A stretch of 64,000 bases of DNA from Rhizobium leguminosarum (GCF_001652265.1 NZ_LWBS01000077.1:72006-136005); one strand, 5' to 3'. Positions 52,948-61,584 are shown, numbered from the stretch's first letter. Notes: generated from the letters alone by a model not told the origin. A program made the numbers and translations.

Positions 52948-52987
52948 AGCATATGCTCCTATTTGTTAGCCATTACGAGCATATGCT
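52948..52987. promoter_or_regulatory. Two AGCATATGCT boxes, probable MarR operators
   Basis: The palindrome AGCATATGCT occurs at 52948-52957 and again at 52978-52987, exactly 30 bases (about three helical turns) apart, just before the NmrA-like gene. The rest of the 399-base gap back to accB (52609-53007) holds no supported gene. The MarR-family regulator at the end of the same gene group is the natural candidate to bind them. Confidence 0.6.
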
Positions 52988-53007
52988 CTCATTAAGGAGA
53001 TATGGCA

Positions 53008-53889
53008 ATGAGCAAGACAGATATCCTGGTCAGTGGGGCAACCGGACGGACCGGCGGTGCTGCGATCGACGAGCTTCTTCAACTAGGCAAAAAGGTCCGA
53101 GCCTATGTTCGCTCGGACGACGACCGCGCGAAAGCACTGCGGAAGCGCGGCGTCGAAATCGCGGTTGGCGATTTCACTGACATCGACGACATTCGTGCGG
53201 CGATGGAGGGTATTCGATCTGCATACTTTCTTCACCCAATCGCGCCCGGAATTCTCAGTGCAGCTGCCTACTTCGCGCAGGCGGCGCAGGAAGCGGGCGT
53301 CTCCGCGATCGTAAACATGTCGCAGATCTCGGCACGTCGAGAATCCACCAGCCACGCAGCGCAGGATCATTGGATTTCGGAGCGCGTCTTCGACTGGTCA
53401 GGCGTCCCAACCACGCATCTGCGTCCAACCTTCTTTGCCGATTGGCTCGTCTATCCGCATTTTGCAAGGGAGATCTGGGCGGCCAAGAAAATCGAATTCC
53501 CTTTCGAGAACGGCCGCCATGCACCGATTAGCTCGGATGACCAGGGGCGTGTGATCGCCCATCTGCTGGCAAAGCCGGAAGGCCATGAAGGCGAGATTTA
53601 TACCCTTCACGGCCCCGTCGAAATGAACCACACAGAGATCGCCGCAGTAATGAGCGATGTTCTGGGAGCCAAGATCGAATACGCGCCGGCCTCGATCGAA
53701 GCCTTTAAAGACAAGATGGAGACGCTTTACAAGTTTCCGCCCTTCCTTGTGCAGCACCTTGTCGAAGTCGCTCAGAACTACCGCGAGGGCGTCTTTTCTG
53801 GCACCAACGACGTCGTCGAGCGCGTGACCGGAACCCCTGCCCTCTCCGTACCGGAATTTATCGCCAAGAACCGTGACGCCTTCCAGTGA
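53008..53889 (+). CDS. NmrA-like NAD(P)-binding protein / quinone-reductase type
   Basis: A 293-residue atypical short-chain dehydrogenase of the NmrA group. GATGRTG (residues 10-16) is the dinucleotide loop, followed by VRAYVRSDDDRAKALRKRGV with the charged cofactor-selecting segment. The C-terminal half has HLRPTFFADW and the substrate-domain end. These proteins are NAD(P)H-dependent oxidoreductases or redox sensors. AAGGAGATATGGCA supports the ATG at 53008 over the one at 53002. It starts an operon ending with a MarR regulator. Confidence 0.8.
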   Translation: MSKTDILVSGATGRTGGAAIDELLQLGKKVRAYVRSDDDRAKALRKRGVEIAVGDFTDIDDIRAAMEGIRSAYFLHPIAPGILSAAAYFAQAAQEAGVSAIVNMSQISARRESTSHAAQDHWISERVFDWSGVPTTHLRPTFFADWLVYPHFAREIWAAKKIEFPFENGRHAPISSDDQGRVIAHLLAKPEGHEGEIYTLHGPVEMNHTEIAAVMSDVLGAKIEYAPASIEAFKDKMETLYKFPPFLVQHLVEVAQNYREGVFSGTNDVVERVTGTPALSVPEFIAKNRDAFQ

Positions 53890-53913
53890 AGGCGAAAGCC
53901 AGGAGTAACGGCT

Positions 53914-54288
53914 ATGTCGAGCACTCACCAAGAACGCCATCCAATCCTCGACGACCTGACCGCAGAAGCGGAACTGATCAGTTCCGTGCTGCGTGGACCG
54001 GTGATCGGTCGGGAAGAAATCCGGCGTGTCGTAGATGCCGTCGGCACTTTCTACGTCGAGCAAGCCCCGACCTTTATGGAGATCGTCGGTTCGCGGACGT
54101 TTCTGGAATATGAAGCGCTATTGACCAGCGGCGAACGCCTGAATGCGATCGTCATCATCGATCGCCACCCGGATGGCTCCATACCGCGCGTAAGCGTCCG
54201 TATGGCCCCGGTCCATGCCGTTGTGTCGCTCGCCGACCACCTCAAAGGCGCGCTATCCGGTCAGTTGCCCAAGCAGCTTTTCCTCTGA
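53914..54288 (+). CDS. SnoaL/NTF2-like small protein
   Basis: A 124-residue protein with the cone-shaped NTF2-like pattern: N-terminal helices (LTAEAELISSVLRGPVIGRE), FYVEQAPTFMEIV, then curled strands (NAIVIIDRHPDGSIPRVSVR). I see no clear catalytic residues. CAGGAGTAACGGCT precedes the ATG. It lies between two oxidoreductases in a MarR-associated operon, where such small proteins are often isomerases or accessory binding proteins. Function unknown. Confidence 0.6.
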   Translation: MSSTHQERHPILDDLTAEAELISSVLRGPVIGREEIRRVVDAVGTFYVEQAPTFMEIVGSRTFLEYEALLTSGERLNAIVIIDRHPDGSIPRVSVRMAPVHAVVSLADHLKGALSGQLPKQLFL

Positions 54289-54355
54289 ATTCAACAGCTC
54301 AGTTGCCCTCCGCCGGAGTAGCGGATCGGTCACTAACCTAACAAGGAGACGTGTC

Positions 54356-55072
54356 ATGGAAATCAACAACGAAATGATCTTCATTACAGGTGCCAATCGC
54401 GGCCTAGGTCTGGCCTTCGCACGCGAGGCCGTCCGGCGCGGAGCAAAGAAGGTCTACGCAGGCATGCGCAACACAAAAGGCTTCGACGAACCCGGTGTCG
54501 TGCCAATCCGCATCGACGTCACCGATCCGACCTCGGTCGCCGCCGCAGCCGAGGCTGCAGCAGATACAACGATTCTGATCAACAATGCAGGTATTGCCGC
54601 CCTGATCGACAATCCCTTGGCGGTCGATTTCGAGGCTCAATCGAAGGCGTTGTTTGACACCAATTACTATGGCGTGGCGCGCGTCACACAGGCGTTCGAG
54701 CCTGGCCTGTCGAAGGTGCCCCGTGCCGCCATTATCAACGTCCTTTCTGATATCGTATGGCTACCACGGCCCTATCTGACAGCATATGCCGCGTCCAAGG
54801 CCGCCGCCTGGAGCTATACGAACCAGTTACGGTTCCACCTTGCGGGCCGCAGCATCCAGGTGCTCGGTCTTCACGTCGGCTTCCTGGACACGGATTTGAC
54901 GAACGGTATCGACGTGCCGAAAACCAGCCCGGTGGACGTGGCAATCCAGACCTATGATGCACTGGCCGCCGGAAAGAGCGAGGTCATGGCCGACAAGGGC
55001 ACGGCTCTGCTAAAGAGCACGCTGGCGGAGGAGATCCCCGGCTACATCACACCCCCGCCGGGATTGTTCTGA
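54356..55072 (+). CDS. Short-chain dehydrogenase/reductase
   Basis: A 238-residue SDR with TGANRGLG at residues 11-18, NNAG near 79-82, Ser in VLSDIVWLPRPYL and the Tyr-Lys pair in TAYAASKAA. ACAAGGAGACGTGTC precedes the ATG at 54356; an earlier in-frame start would overlap the NTF2-like gene. The C-terminus (GYITPPPGLF) is short. Third gene of the MarR-associated group, probably reducing a carbonyl produced under the same stress. Confidence 0.82.
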   Translation: MEINNEMIFITGANRGLGLAFAREAVRRGAKKVYAGMRNTKGFDEPGVVPIRIDVTDPTSVAAAAEAAADTTILINNAGIAALIDNPLAVDFEAQSKALFDTNYYGVARVTQAFEPGLSKVPRAAIINVLSDIVWLPRPYLTAYAASKAAAWSYTNQLRFHLAGRSIQVLGLHVGFLDTDLTNGIDVPKTSPVDVAIQTYDALAAGKSEVMADKGTALLKSTLAEEIPGYITPPPGLF

Positions 55073-55156
55073 ATACCCGGCGCGATGGCAATAAAGGATG
55101 GCGTCTTCCGCGGGCTGTGTGAAGACGCCCGGAGAATGGATTTGAAAGGAACGGAA

Positions 55157-55618
55157 ATGTTGTCGGCAAATCAGCTTCTGGGAATCGACCAGTGCAATTG
55201 CAACGCCATGCGTAAGGCGAGCCGCCAGATCACCCGCCTCTATGACGCTCACCTCGAACCGGTCGGGCTCCGCATCACCCAGTTCCTCATCCTCGCCGCT
55301 CTGGCTGAGGCTGAAAGCGCGACCGTCATCGCGCTGGCCGAGCGCCTCGATGTTGAACGCACGGCAATGGGGAAGATGGTCGGTTTCCTGGAGAGAGACG
55401 GCTTTGTCTCCATGAAGCCCTCGCCGACCGATGGCCGCTACCGGGTCATCGAACTGACGCTTGAAGGCCGTCTCCTGCACGAAAGGGCATCGCCCCTCTG
55501 GCTTGCGGCCCAGCAAGAGTTTGCGAACCTTAACGGTGCAGCAAACGTAGCCTCACTTCGAACTGAGCTGAACGGGATCGTGGTCGGCAAACACTCTGCG
55601 ATGTCTTCGGGCGATTGA
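55157..55618 (+). CDS. MarR-family regulator with N-terminal CxC motif
   Basis: A 153-residue winged-helix regulator. Helix 1 contains DQCNCNAMRKASRQITRLYD with cysteines 13 and 15. Then come the DNA-recognition helix (IALAERLDVERTAMGKMVGF) and the wing (PSPTDGRYRVIELT). A cysteine pair at this place can act as a thiol redox switch in MarR proteins; that is inference here. GAAAGGAACGG supports the ATG at 55157; the ORF track's longer start has no ribosome site. It is the last gene of the NmrA/SDR group and probably controls it through the AGCATATGCT boxes. Confidence 0.83.
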   Translation: MLSANQLLGIDQCNCNAMRKASRQITRLYDAHLEPVGLRITQFLILAALAEAESATVIALAERLDVERTAMGKMVGFLERDGFVSMKPSPTDGRYRVIELTLEGRLLHERASPLWLAAQQEFANLNGAANVASLRTELNGIVVGKHSAMSSGD

Positions 55619-55678
55619 CGCAGGTCTCACCCGGTCTTCGGAACGGGGCTGTTCCCGCGTGAACGGTAGACGACTCAA

Positions 55679-55707
55679 CGCTCTTGATGGGGTTCGAACC
55701 CGCGACC
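55679..55707 (-). other. tRNA-3'-end-like sequence, copy A
   Basis: Read on the minus strand, GGTCGCGGGTTCGAACCCC followed by ATCAAGAGCG looks like a T-arm and acceptor end of a tRNA, but the rest of a tRNA is missing and the T-stem pairs poorly. Its 13-base end CGCTCTTGATGGG recurs exactly at 62667-62679. It may be an old integration site. The surrounding region 55619-56095 has no supported gene apart from the palindrome at 55791. Confidence 0.35.
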
Positions 55708-55790
55708 GCACTCGTGTCTCGCTCGGACGCTTCCGCAAATCACTTATAATTTTTACCGGCGAGATGAAATGGAATCCACGGAACAGCAAA

Positions 55791-55806
55791 GCGCTTTCGA
55801 AAGCGC
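55791..55806. promoter_or_regulatory. Orphan LacI-type palindrome
   Basis: GCGCTTTCGAAAGCGC is a perfect 16-bp inverted repeat with a central CG, the form of many LacI-family operators. It lies in gene-poor debris with no intact gene downstream on either strand, so it may be the surviving operator of a deleted operon. Confidence 0.45.
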
Positions 55807-56095
55807 CGCGTCCGGGATGATCTACACTTTACCGTAGCGCCCCTCCGTCGCAGGTCGATCGGCTGCGGCGAACGACGCGGCCAAGGCGGCGGGTTGGGGG
55901 TACGCATCGAGACGCGTGGACCGTCAGCCCGCTATTGACGTGGTCTCTCGAAAATCAGACGACTTTGAATCCTTCTCGAGAAGTTACGCGTCATCGAACT
56001 GGTAGAGGCAACGGGCTTCGACGGCCTCGATGCCGGTAGCCTTGAGACCTCATGCGGAACGGCCATTCGTCGAACAAGGATGGCCAGACAGCCCC

Positions 56096-56383
56096 CTAGC
56101 GATGATTTGCGGAAATCTTGCGAAGATGATCTCTTATCATCGCGCGAAACTCGCGCAATGTTCGAAACCCGATGTGCTGTGCAAGTCGGTGAACCGTCGA
56201 TTGAGAAACCTTGCAATTGCGCGCAATCACAGCGGCACTTTCGAATACAATCATTTCCGGCCGTTCTATAATCTGCCTCGCAACCTTTTCGAGACTGTTT
56301 GGAAAGACGATCTGCCGTTTGGCGATCAGGTACTTCAGTTCCTGCAGTGTCGCGGGAGGACGATGGTCTCTATCCTGTAGCAT
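56096..56383 (-). pseudogene. Truncated RpiR/MurR-family regulator
   Basis: A 95-residue protein that matches only the N-terminal helix-turn-helix domain of RpiR regulators (LEKVARQIIERPEMIVFESA, KVSQSTVHRLAQHIGFRTLR, EFRAMIRDHL), where family members run to about 280 residues with a C-terminal SIS sugar-binding domain. The start is intact with GGAAGGTGAAG before the ATG. The downstream DNA still encodes short SIS-like scraps in other frames. RpiR-type proteins regulate inositol genes in several bacteria, and idhA is adjacent, so this is probably a decayed inositol regulator. A functional DNA-binding stub cannot be excluded. Confidence 0.65.
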
Positions 56384-56513
56384 TGCGCTTCACCTTCCAA
56401 AGATCCGTCTTCCGGCAATCTCGGTGTGACCCGGATGCATATTGGAAGGCGGCACGTCATCCCCGGTGGCGATGCGACAATGTTAGAACATGGCCGCATC
56501 GCATCAAAGCTTG

Positions 56514-57506
56514 TTAATCGACCTGCACGGGCGTTCTTGTCTGCCAACTGACGGTGGCGGCCTCCGCCAGTTTCTGAGCCTGGAGGCCGTCGAGTCCGCC
56601 GGGCCTCGGTGAGCGGTTGCTGCTGTCGATCGCATCGATGAAAGCATTGATCTCGTTGGCGTAGGCCTGGGCGTAGCGTTCGAGGAAGAAATATTGGACG
56701 GGATCGCCGCTAACACCATTCGCATTGGAAAGCTCGACGCTGGTTGCATGGATATTCCTCGCCGCAAGCATGCCGGCAGCTCCGTGGACTTCGATGCGCT
56801 GGTCGTAGCCATAAGTCGCCCGGCGCGAATTGGTGATGACGGCAATGCGCCCGGACGCCGTCTGCATCTGCACGGCGGCGGTATCCACATCGCCCTCGGC
56901 CCCGATCGCCTTGTCGACGAGCGAGGAGCCAAGTGCATTCACGACGACGAATTCTTCCCCCATGAGGAAGCGGGCCATGTCGAAGTCATGAATCATCATG
57001 TCGCGGAACAGACCGCCGGAGGATTTGACGTAATCGGCCGGCGGCGGCGCGGGATCCCGGCTGGTGATCGTCACGATTTCGATTTCGCCGATATCGCCGC
57101 GGCGCAGGCGCGCTTCCACACTGGCGAAATTCGGGTCAAACCGGCGATTGAAGCCGATCATCAAGGTCGACTTGTTCTTCTCGACGACGTCGAGGCAGGC
57201 ATTGATGCGCTCGACCGACAGGGACACCGGCTTTTCGCAGAGGATTGCCTTGCCGGCCTTCGCGGCCGCTTCGATGAGATCGGCGTGGCTGGGGGTCGGT
57301 GTCGCAATCAGGATCGCATCGACACTTGAGGACTTGATGACATCCTCCGCATCGGCAACCTCGGCGCCCGTCTGCGCGGCAAGCGCCTCTGCCGATGTCT
57401 TGAAGGCATCCGCCACATAGACGAGTTTCGCCTTCGGGTTCGCCGCAATAGTCGCGGCATGCACCTTGCCTATCCGGCCGGCGCCGATCACTCCAAACCT
57501 GATCAT
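56514..57506 (-). CDS. idhA: Inositol 2-dehydrogenase
   Basis: A 330-residue Gfo/Idh/MocA protein, the length of IdhA. The cofactor loop is GVIGAGRIGKVHA (residues 5-17), the catalytic lysine is Lys92 in CEKPVS, and the catalytic Asp/His are in MMIHDFDMARFLMG. The C-terminal barrel contains DTAAVQMQTASGRIAVITNS and the end motif SNRSPRPGGLDGLQAQKLAE, as in rhizobial IdhA. It oxidises myo-inositol to 2-keto-myo-inositol with NAD. GGAGAAATATCA precedes the ATG. It is the last of a five-gene operon with a TIM-barrel isomerase and a sugar importer. Confidence 0.85.
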   Translation of the reverse strand: MIRFGVIGAGRIGKVHAATIAANPKAKLVYVADAFKTSAEALAAQTGAEVADAEDVIKSSSVDAILIATPTPSHADLIEAAAKAGKAILCEKPVSLSVERINACLDVVEKNKSTLMIGFNRRFDPNFASVEARLRRGDIGEIEIVTITSRDPAPPPADYVKSSGGLFRDMMIHDFDMARFLMGEEFVVVNALGSSLVDKAIGAEGDVDTAAVQMQTASGRIAVITNSRRATYGYDQRIEVHGAAGMLAARNIHATSVELSNANGVSGDPVQYFFLERYAQAYANEINAFIDAIDSSNRSPRPGGLDGLQAQKLAEAATVSWQTRTPVQVD

Positions 57507-57548
57507 TGATATTTCTCCATGACGTGTAAGTGTTGACTATCGAAATCT

Positions 57549-58352
57549 TCAAACCGTGAACGCGTCGCGGAAACGGGCAAGCGCCGTCTCATCGTCGCCG
57601 GAAGCCCAGGCCTCCATGCCGATCGTGCCGCGATAGCCCATATCCTTGAGCGCACGAGCAATTGCCTTGTAGTTGATCTCTCCGGTACCCGGCTCCATGC
57701 GGCCCGGAACATCCGCCACCTGGATTTCGCCGATATGGGGCAGAGCGCGCCGGCATAGCTCGATCAGGTTTCCTCCGCCGATCTGAGCGTGATAGAGGTC
57801 GAGATTGAGCTTCAGCGCCGGTCGGTTTACCGACGAAACGAGCGCAAGCGTATCTTCGGCCTTGGCAAACGGTGTCTTGGGGTGATCGACTGCTTCATTG
57901 AGGTTTTCGAGCACGAAAGTGACGCCCTCTTTCTCTCCGAGGTCGGCGATGCGGCTAAGAGTATCGCGCGCCTTGAGCCACATGGCGCCCGTCACCTTGT
58001 CGGCCTTGACCACCGGCAGACCCTGGCCGTCGAGACCGGTCCCGTGCAGGTTGAGGCGCGGGCAATTGAGCTCTCTGGCGATCGGGATCGATTGCTTGGC
58101 CGTTCGCAGCAGTTCGTCTGCGCCCGCGTCATCGGCGAGCGTGCCAGTTACATAGCCCGTCATTGACGAGAAGACCGCTCCTGATCTTGCAAGGGCGGCG
58201 ATGTCATGTTTCGTCCAATCCCAGATCTCTGCGTGAAAGCCGAGTTCGGTGATGCGCTTGAGCCTATCGACGACGGGCAGCGACTTGAAGACCATCTCGG
58301 CACAGACCGCGAGCGTGAAGGGGGATGAGGCATTCGGCGAGCCGTCGTTCAT
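57549..58352 (-). CDS. TIM-barrel isomerase (hydroxypyruvate-isomerase-like)
   Basis: A 267-residue xylose-isomerase-like barrel. It shows LAVCAEMVFKSLPVVDRLKR, Glu in FVLENLNEAVDHP, Asp and His in KLNLDLYHAQIGGG, and GEIQVADVPGRMEPGTGEIN, a pattern of the Hyi/OtnI hydroxypyruvate isomerase group. It may instead act as an inosose isomerase given its position between idhA and a sugar importer. I chose the ATG at 58352; the longer start adds 19 basic residues with no ribosome site. Confidence 0.78.
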   Translation of the reverse strand: MNDGSPNASSPFTLAVCAEMVFKSLPVVDRLKRITELGFHAEIWDWTKHDIAALARSGAVFSSMTGYVTGTLADDAGADELLRTAKQSIPIARELNCPRLNLHGTGLDGQGLPVVKADKVTGAMWLKARDTLSRIADLGEKEGVTFVLENLNEAVDHPKTPFAKAEDTLALVSSVNRPALKLNLDLYHAQIGGGNLIELCRRALPHIGEIQVADVPGRMEPGTGEINYKAIARALKDMGYRGTIGMEAWASGDDETALARFRDAFTV

Positions 58353-58436
58353 GACCGTATTCCATGATTGATGATTGAGTGAAAGGCGGCGACGGCCCTT
58401 GAAAACCAATCGAACGCCGCCTCGGAAGCAAGCCGG

Positions 58437-59231
58437 CTAGATCGTGCCGCCGAGTTCTTCGGACAATTGCTGCAGTTCCTTGCCGCCGGCCATGAGGTTC
58501 TGCAGCTCATCCATCGCGATATCAGCCTTACCAAAGGTGCCAAGCGTCTGGCCGCGATTGAGGATGGTGAAACGGTCCGCGACGGCATAGGCATGGCGGA
58601 CATTGTGGGTGATGAAAATGACGCCCAGACCGCTCTGTCGAACTTGGTGGATGTATTTCAGCACCATAGAGGTTTGCGCCACGCCGAGCGCCGAAGTCGG
58701 CTCATCGAGAATGAGGATCTTGGCGCCGAAGTAGACCGCACGCGCAATCGCAACGCATTGGCGTTCGCCCCCCGACAGGGTGCCTACTGCCTGATTGGGA
58801 TCGCGGATATCGATGCCGATCTTGTGCATCTCTTCACGCGTGACGTCGTTGCAATGCGTAAGGTCCAGGTGACGGAAAGGGAAGAAGCCTTTGCGAGGCT
58901 CCCGCCCCATGAAGAAGTTACGGGTGATTGACATCAGCGGGATCATGGCAAGGTCCTGATAGACAGTCGCAATCCCCGCATCGAGCGCGTCGCGCGGACT
59001 GCGGAAATTGACCGGCTTGCCTTCGACCAGGAACGAACCTCCGCTTGGGCGGACGACGCCGGAGAGTGTCTTGATCAAGGTGGATTTGCCCGCGCCGTTG
59101 TCACCGAGGAGACAAAGTACTTCTCCGGCCGACACTTGCATCGACACGCCGTTGAGCGCAATCACGGAGCCGTAGTGCTTGATGATATCGGTCACTTCGA
59201 TGATCGGCGTTCGATTGTTGATATCAGACAT
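58437..59231 (-). CDS. Sugar ABC transporter ATP-binding protein, single-domain FrcA type
   Basis: A 264-residue ATPase paralogous to the one at 36388-37200. Walker [11 protein letters not shown]-loop [13 protein letters not shown], signature LSGGERQ, Walker [12 protein letters not shown] and H-loop FITHN are intact. The ATG at 59231 is followed by [27 protein letters not shown] lies before it. The stop of the permease gene is two bases upstream. It powers uptake of a sugar or inositol. Confidence 0.87.
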   Translation of the reverse strand: MSDINNRTPIIEVTDIIKHYGSVIALNGVSMQVSAGEVLCLLGDNGAGKSTLIKTLSGVVRPSGGSFLVEGKPVNFRSPRDALDAGIATVYQDLAMIPLMSITRNFFMGREPRKGFFPFRHLDLTHCNDVTREEMHKIGIDIRDPNQAVGTLSGGERQCVAIARAVYFGAKILILDEPTSALGVAQTSMVLKYIHQVRQSGLGVIFITHNVRHAYAVADRFTILNRGQTLGTFGKADIAMDELQNLMAGGKELQQLSEELGGTI

Positions 59232-59233
59232 GA

Positions 59234-60355
59234 TCAGCGCTCCCCGGTAACCTTGCGGCGGATGAAATTGTTGAAGAGAACGGCCAGCAGCAGCATCGAG
59301 CCCAGGAAGACCTGAAACCAGTCGGAATCGAATTTGGTGTAGGTCAGGCCGATCGAGACCGAGCCGAAGATGATCGCGCCGAAGAAGGCGCCAATCGCCG
59401 AACCATAGCCGCCTGTCAGCAAGCACCCACCAATGACGGCGGCAATGATCGCCTCGAACTCTTTCTGAAAGCCGCGTCTGGCGTCAGTCGAGCCAGCATC
59501 GAGCACGGTGATGATGGCAACCAGAGCTGCCGCGCATGCTGTCAGCGCAAACAGGCCGGTCTTAACTCTGTGAACGGGCACGCCGGAGTTTCTCGCCGCA
59601 TTGGGATCGCCGCCGGCGGCAAAGATCCAGTTGCCCATGCGGGTGCGCAGGAGGACCCAGGTCGCAGCCAGCGCAAGCGCGACAAACCACAATACGGAGA
59701 CCGGGACGCCCGTGACCTTCGGCATGCCGTTGGGGAACTTGTCGATCAGATCGTGCTCCGCGAGCCAGACAAATGCGCCCTTCAGCGCATCGCCGGAAAA
59801 AAAGCCAAGCAGCGGACTGTCTTTGACACGGTCGCTGATGCCGCGAAGCTGCGTCGAACCGCCCGTCGCCCATTTCAGGCCGACGAGCGTCAGGCCACGG
59901 AGAATGAAGAGGAATGCCAGGGTCACGATGAAGGACGGAAGGCGCGTGCGAATGACGATTTGCCCATTGATCGCTCCCATGAACGCGGCGAAGAGCATCG
60001 TCATGACGATGGCAACCGAAAGCGGCTGGCCGAAATTCGTGAGGATGACGCCGAAGATCAGTCCAGCAAAGGCCACCATCGAGCCGATCGACAGATCGAA
60101 CTCTCCTCCGATCATCAGAAGCGCTGCTGCAATGGCAAGGATTCCCAATTGCGAGGCCGGCGCCATGATGGTCATCAGGCCGGAAAGCGAAAACATCGTC
60201 GAATCTGCGGTGAGAAAGAAAAAGACGATGACGAGAACAAGGCCTGCCACGGCACCAAGCTCTGGCCGCCGCATCATATGCGTCAGAAAACTCACTTGTT
60301 TGACGCGCTCATCGGTCTTCGGCGCAGCTGCCGTTCTCTGCTCAAGCGAAGCCAT
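59234..60355 (-). CDS. Sugar ABC transporter permease (FrcC/RbsC type)
   Basis: A 373-residue polytopic protein, longer than its paralogue at 37212-38210 because of an insertion near residues 165-205 ([20 protein letters not shown] region). Family motifs are [20 protein letters not shown] and [21 protein letters not shown] 27-residue polar N-terminus precedes the first hydrophobic segment. It is the channel of the importer in the idhA operon. Confidence 0.87.
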   Translation of the reverse strand: MASLEQRTAAAPKTDERVKQVSFLTHMMRRPELGAVAGLVLVIVFFFLTADSTMFSLSGLMTIMAPASQLGILAIAAALLMIGGEFDLSIGSMVAFAGLIFGVILTNFGQPLSVAIVMTMLFAAFMGAINGQIVIRTRLPSFIVTLAFLFILRGLTLVGLKWATGGSTQLRGISDRVKDSPLLGFFSGDALKGAFVWLAEHDLIDKFPNGMPKVTGVPVSVLWFVALALAATWVLLRTRMGNWIFAAGGDPNAARNSGVPVHRVKTGLFALTACAAALVAIITVLDAGSTDARRGFQKEFEAIIAAVIGGCLLTGGYGSAIGAFFGAIIFGSVSIGLTYTKFDSDWFQVFLGSMLLLAVLFNNFIRRKVTGER

Positions 60356-60423
60356 AACTCCTCCGACTGGATCGTAATTTAGGGTGGCGGGGCGCTGTTC
60401 GGCAGCGCGCTCGGTCAGCCAAA

Positions 60424-60445
60424 CCTCCTCCCCACTAGGAGGAGG
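60424..60445 (-). terminator. Intercistronic hairpin after the binding-protein gene
   Basis: CCTCCTCC and GGAGGAGG form a perfect 8-bp stem with a 6-base loop, 34 bases after the binding-protein stop on the minus strand and before the permease. No T-run follows. It is the same arrangement as the hairpin at 4926-4945 and probably keeps binding-protein mRNA in excess. Confidence 0.55.
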
Positions 60446-60478
60446 AGAGTCTGGGAGAATGCCTTACGGCAATTCCGG

Positions 60479-61426
60479 TTAGCGAATGCCCTTGGCGGAA
60501 AGATCCACAACTTGGGCAGCCTTTTCCTTGGTGATAAGGTTCGGGCCTGATGGAACATTCCCCCCCGGGATAAGCCCGTATTTGGCGTAGTTGGCCAAAA
60601 ATACGACGGGCAGATAGCCCTGCAGGAACTGCTGCTGATCGATCGCGAAAGCTGCCTTCCCATCGGCCACGGCCTTCAGGAAATCAGCGGAAAGGTCGAA
60701 TGTCGCCACCTTGATCTTGCCGGTCATTCCGACATCCTCGACGGCAGTCAGTGACGGCTCGCCGGCAGTGCCGGCACCGAGCGCCATGACAGTGTCGATG
60801 GCAGTATTGGAACTCAGCGCCGCCTTGACCTTCGCGCGGACATCTGCCGGATCGTTGCTGACGGGTAGTACCGTGACCTTGCCGCCGAAACCGTCGGCAA
60901 AGCCCTTGCAGCGCAGATCGAGCGAAACATTGCCGACCTCCTGGTTCACGCACAGGCCTTCCTTGCCACCCAGCTCATGCAGCTTCGCGCCGGCGGCCTT
61001 GCCGGCGGTATATTCGTCCTGGCCAACATGGAGAAGTGCTCCCAGCTCCTTTGAAACGTCAGAACCGGAATTGATGGAAATAACCGGGATACCGGCGGCG
61101 ACAGCCTTCTTGATGGATGGACCGAGTGCCGAGGCGTCTGGAATGGAGACGATAAGCCCATCGGGCTTCTGATTGACGGCAGCATCGATGAGCTGCCCCA
61201 TCGACACCATGTCGAAGGTTTCCGGAGCGCGATAATCGACGCTGGCACCCATGTCCTTCGCCGCTGCGTTGACGCCGTTCTTGACGACCGACCAGAACGG
61301 ATCATTGGCCTGGCCGTGGGTGACGGCGACGATGCGAATGTCAGCCGCGTTGGCGATTGCCGAAGAGCACATGAGCACAGCAGCAACGGCCGCACTCGTG
61401 AGAAGCGATTTCAAACCGAATTTCAT
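60479..61426 (-). CDS. Sugar ABC transporter substrate-binding protein
   Basis: A 315-residue exported protein with signal peptide MKFGLKSLLTSAAVAAVLMC and cleavage near AIANAA. The type-1 fold begins IRIVAVTHGQANDPFWSVVK and includes PDGLIVSIPDASALGPSIKK and ISINSGSD. Two cysteines (EGLCVNQE, DLRCKGFAD) match the pair in the paralogue at 38322-39296 and may form a disulfide. GGGAGGGTAAA precedes the ATG at 61426. Probably an inositol or hexose binder, as idhA is in the operon. Confidence 0.87.
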   Translation of the reverse strand: MKFGLKSLLTSAAVAAVLMCSSAIANAADIRIVAVTHGQANDPFWSVVKNGVNAAAKDMGASVDYRAPETFDMVSMGQLIDAAVNQKPDGLIVSIPDASALGPSIKKAVAAGIPVISINSGSDVSKELGALLHVGQDEYTAGKAAGAKLHELGGKEGLCVNQEVGNVSLDLRCKGFADGFGGKVTVLPVSNDPADVRAKVKAALSSNTAIDTVMALGAGTAGEPSLTAVEDVGMTGKIKVATFDLSADFLKAVADGKAAFAIDQQQFLQGYLPVVFLANYAKYGLIPGGNVPSGPNLITKEKAAQVVDLSAKGIR

Positions 61427-61469
61427 TTTACCCTCCCAAAACACAGTCCGCTCCATGCGAACTTGCGAA

Positions 61470-61506
61470 TGCTACCGGTTGCAACTCCCATTGCACCCGG
61501 TAGCAA
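61470..61506. promoter_or_regulatory. Tandem LacI-type operators of the idhA operon
   Basis: Two imperfect palindromes with CCGG centres, TGCTACCGGTTGCA (61470-61483) and TTGCACCCGGTAGCAA (61491-61506), lie 22 bp apart centre to centre. Together they also form a large inverted repeat with 14-base arms (13 of 14 matching). They sit just upstream of the binding-protein gene and face the LacI gene, fitting a repressor that binds two sites. Confidence 0.65.
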
Positions 61507-61568
61507 GCTGGACAAAACTACTTTATTGTCAACAAAAATCAAGCATCCATTCCATTTTTATTTTTTTG

Positions 61569-61584
61569 TGGAATATTCATTCCA
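61569..61584. promoter_or_regulatory. TGGAAT/ATTCCA dyad before the LacI gene
   Basis: TGGAAT (61569-61574) and ATTCCA (61579-61584) flank four bases, with a further CATTCCAT at 61548-61555. It lies 18 bases before the LacI start, close to its ribosome site, so it may serve autoregulation. The word also appears in the direct repeats at 39384-39453. Confidence 0.45.

Noticed and set aside
55679..55707. A possible functional tRNA gene
   Set aside because: Only a T-arm-like and acceptor-like end is present; the 5' acceptor strand, D-arm and anticodon arm cannot be found within 100 bases.
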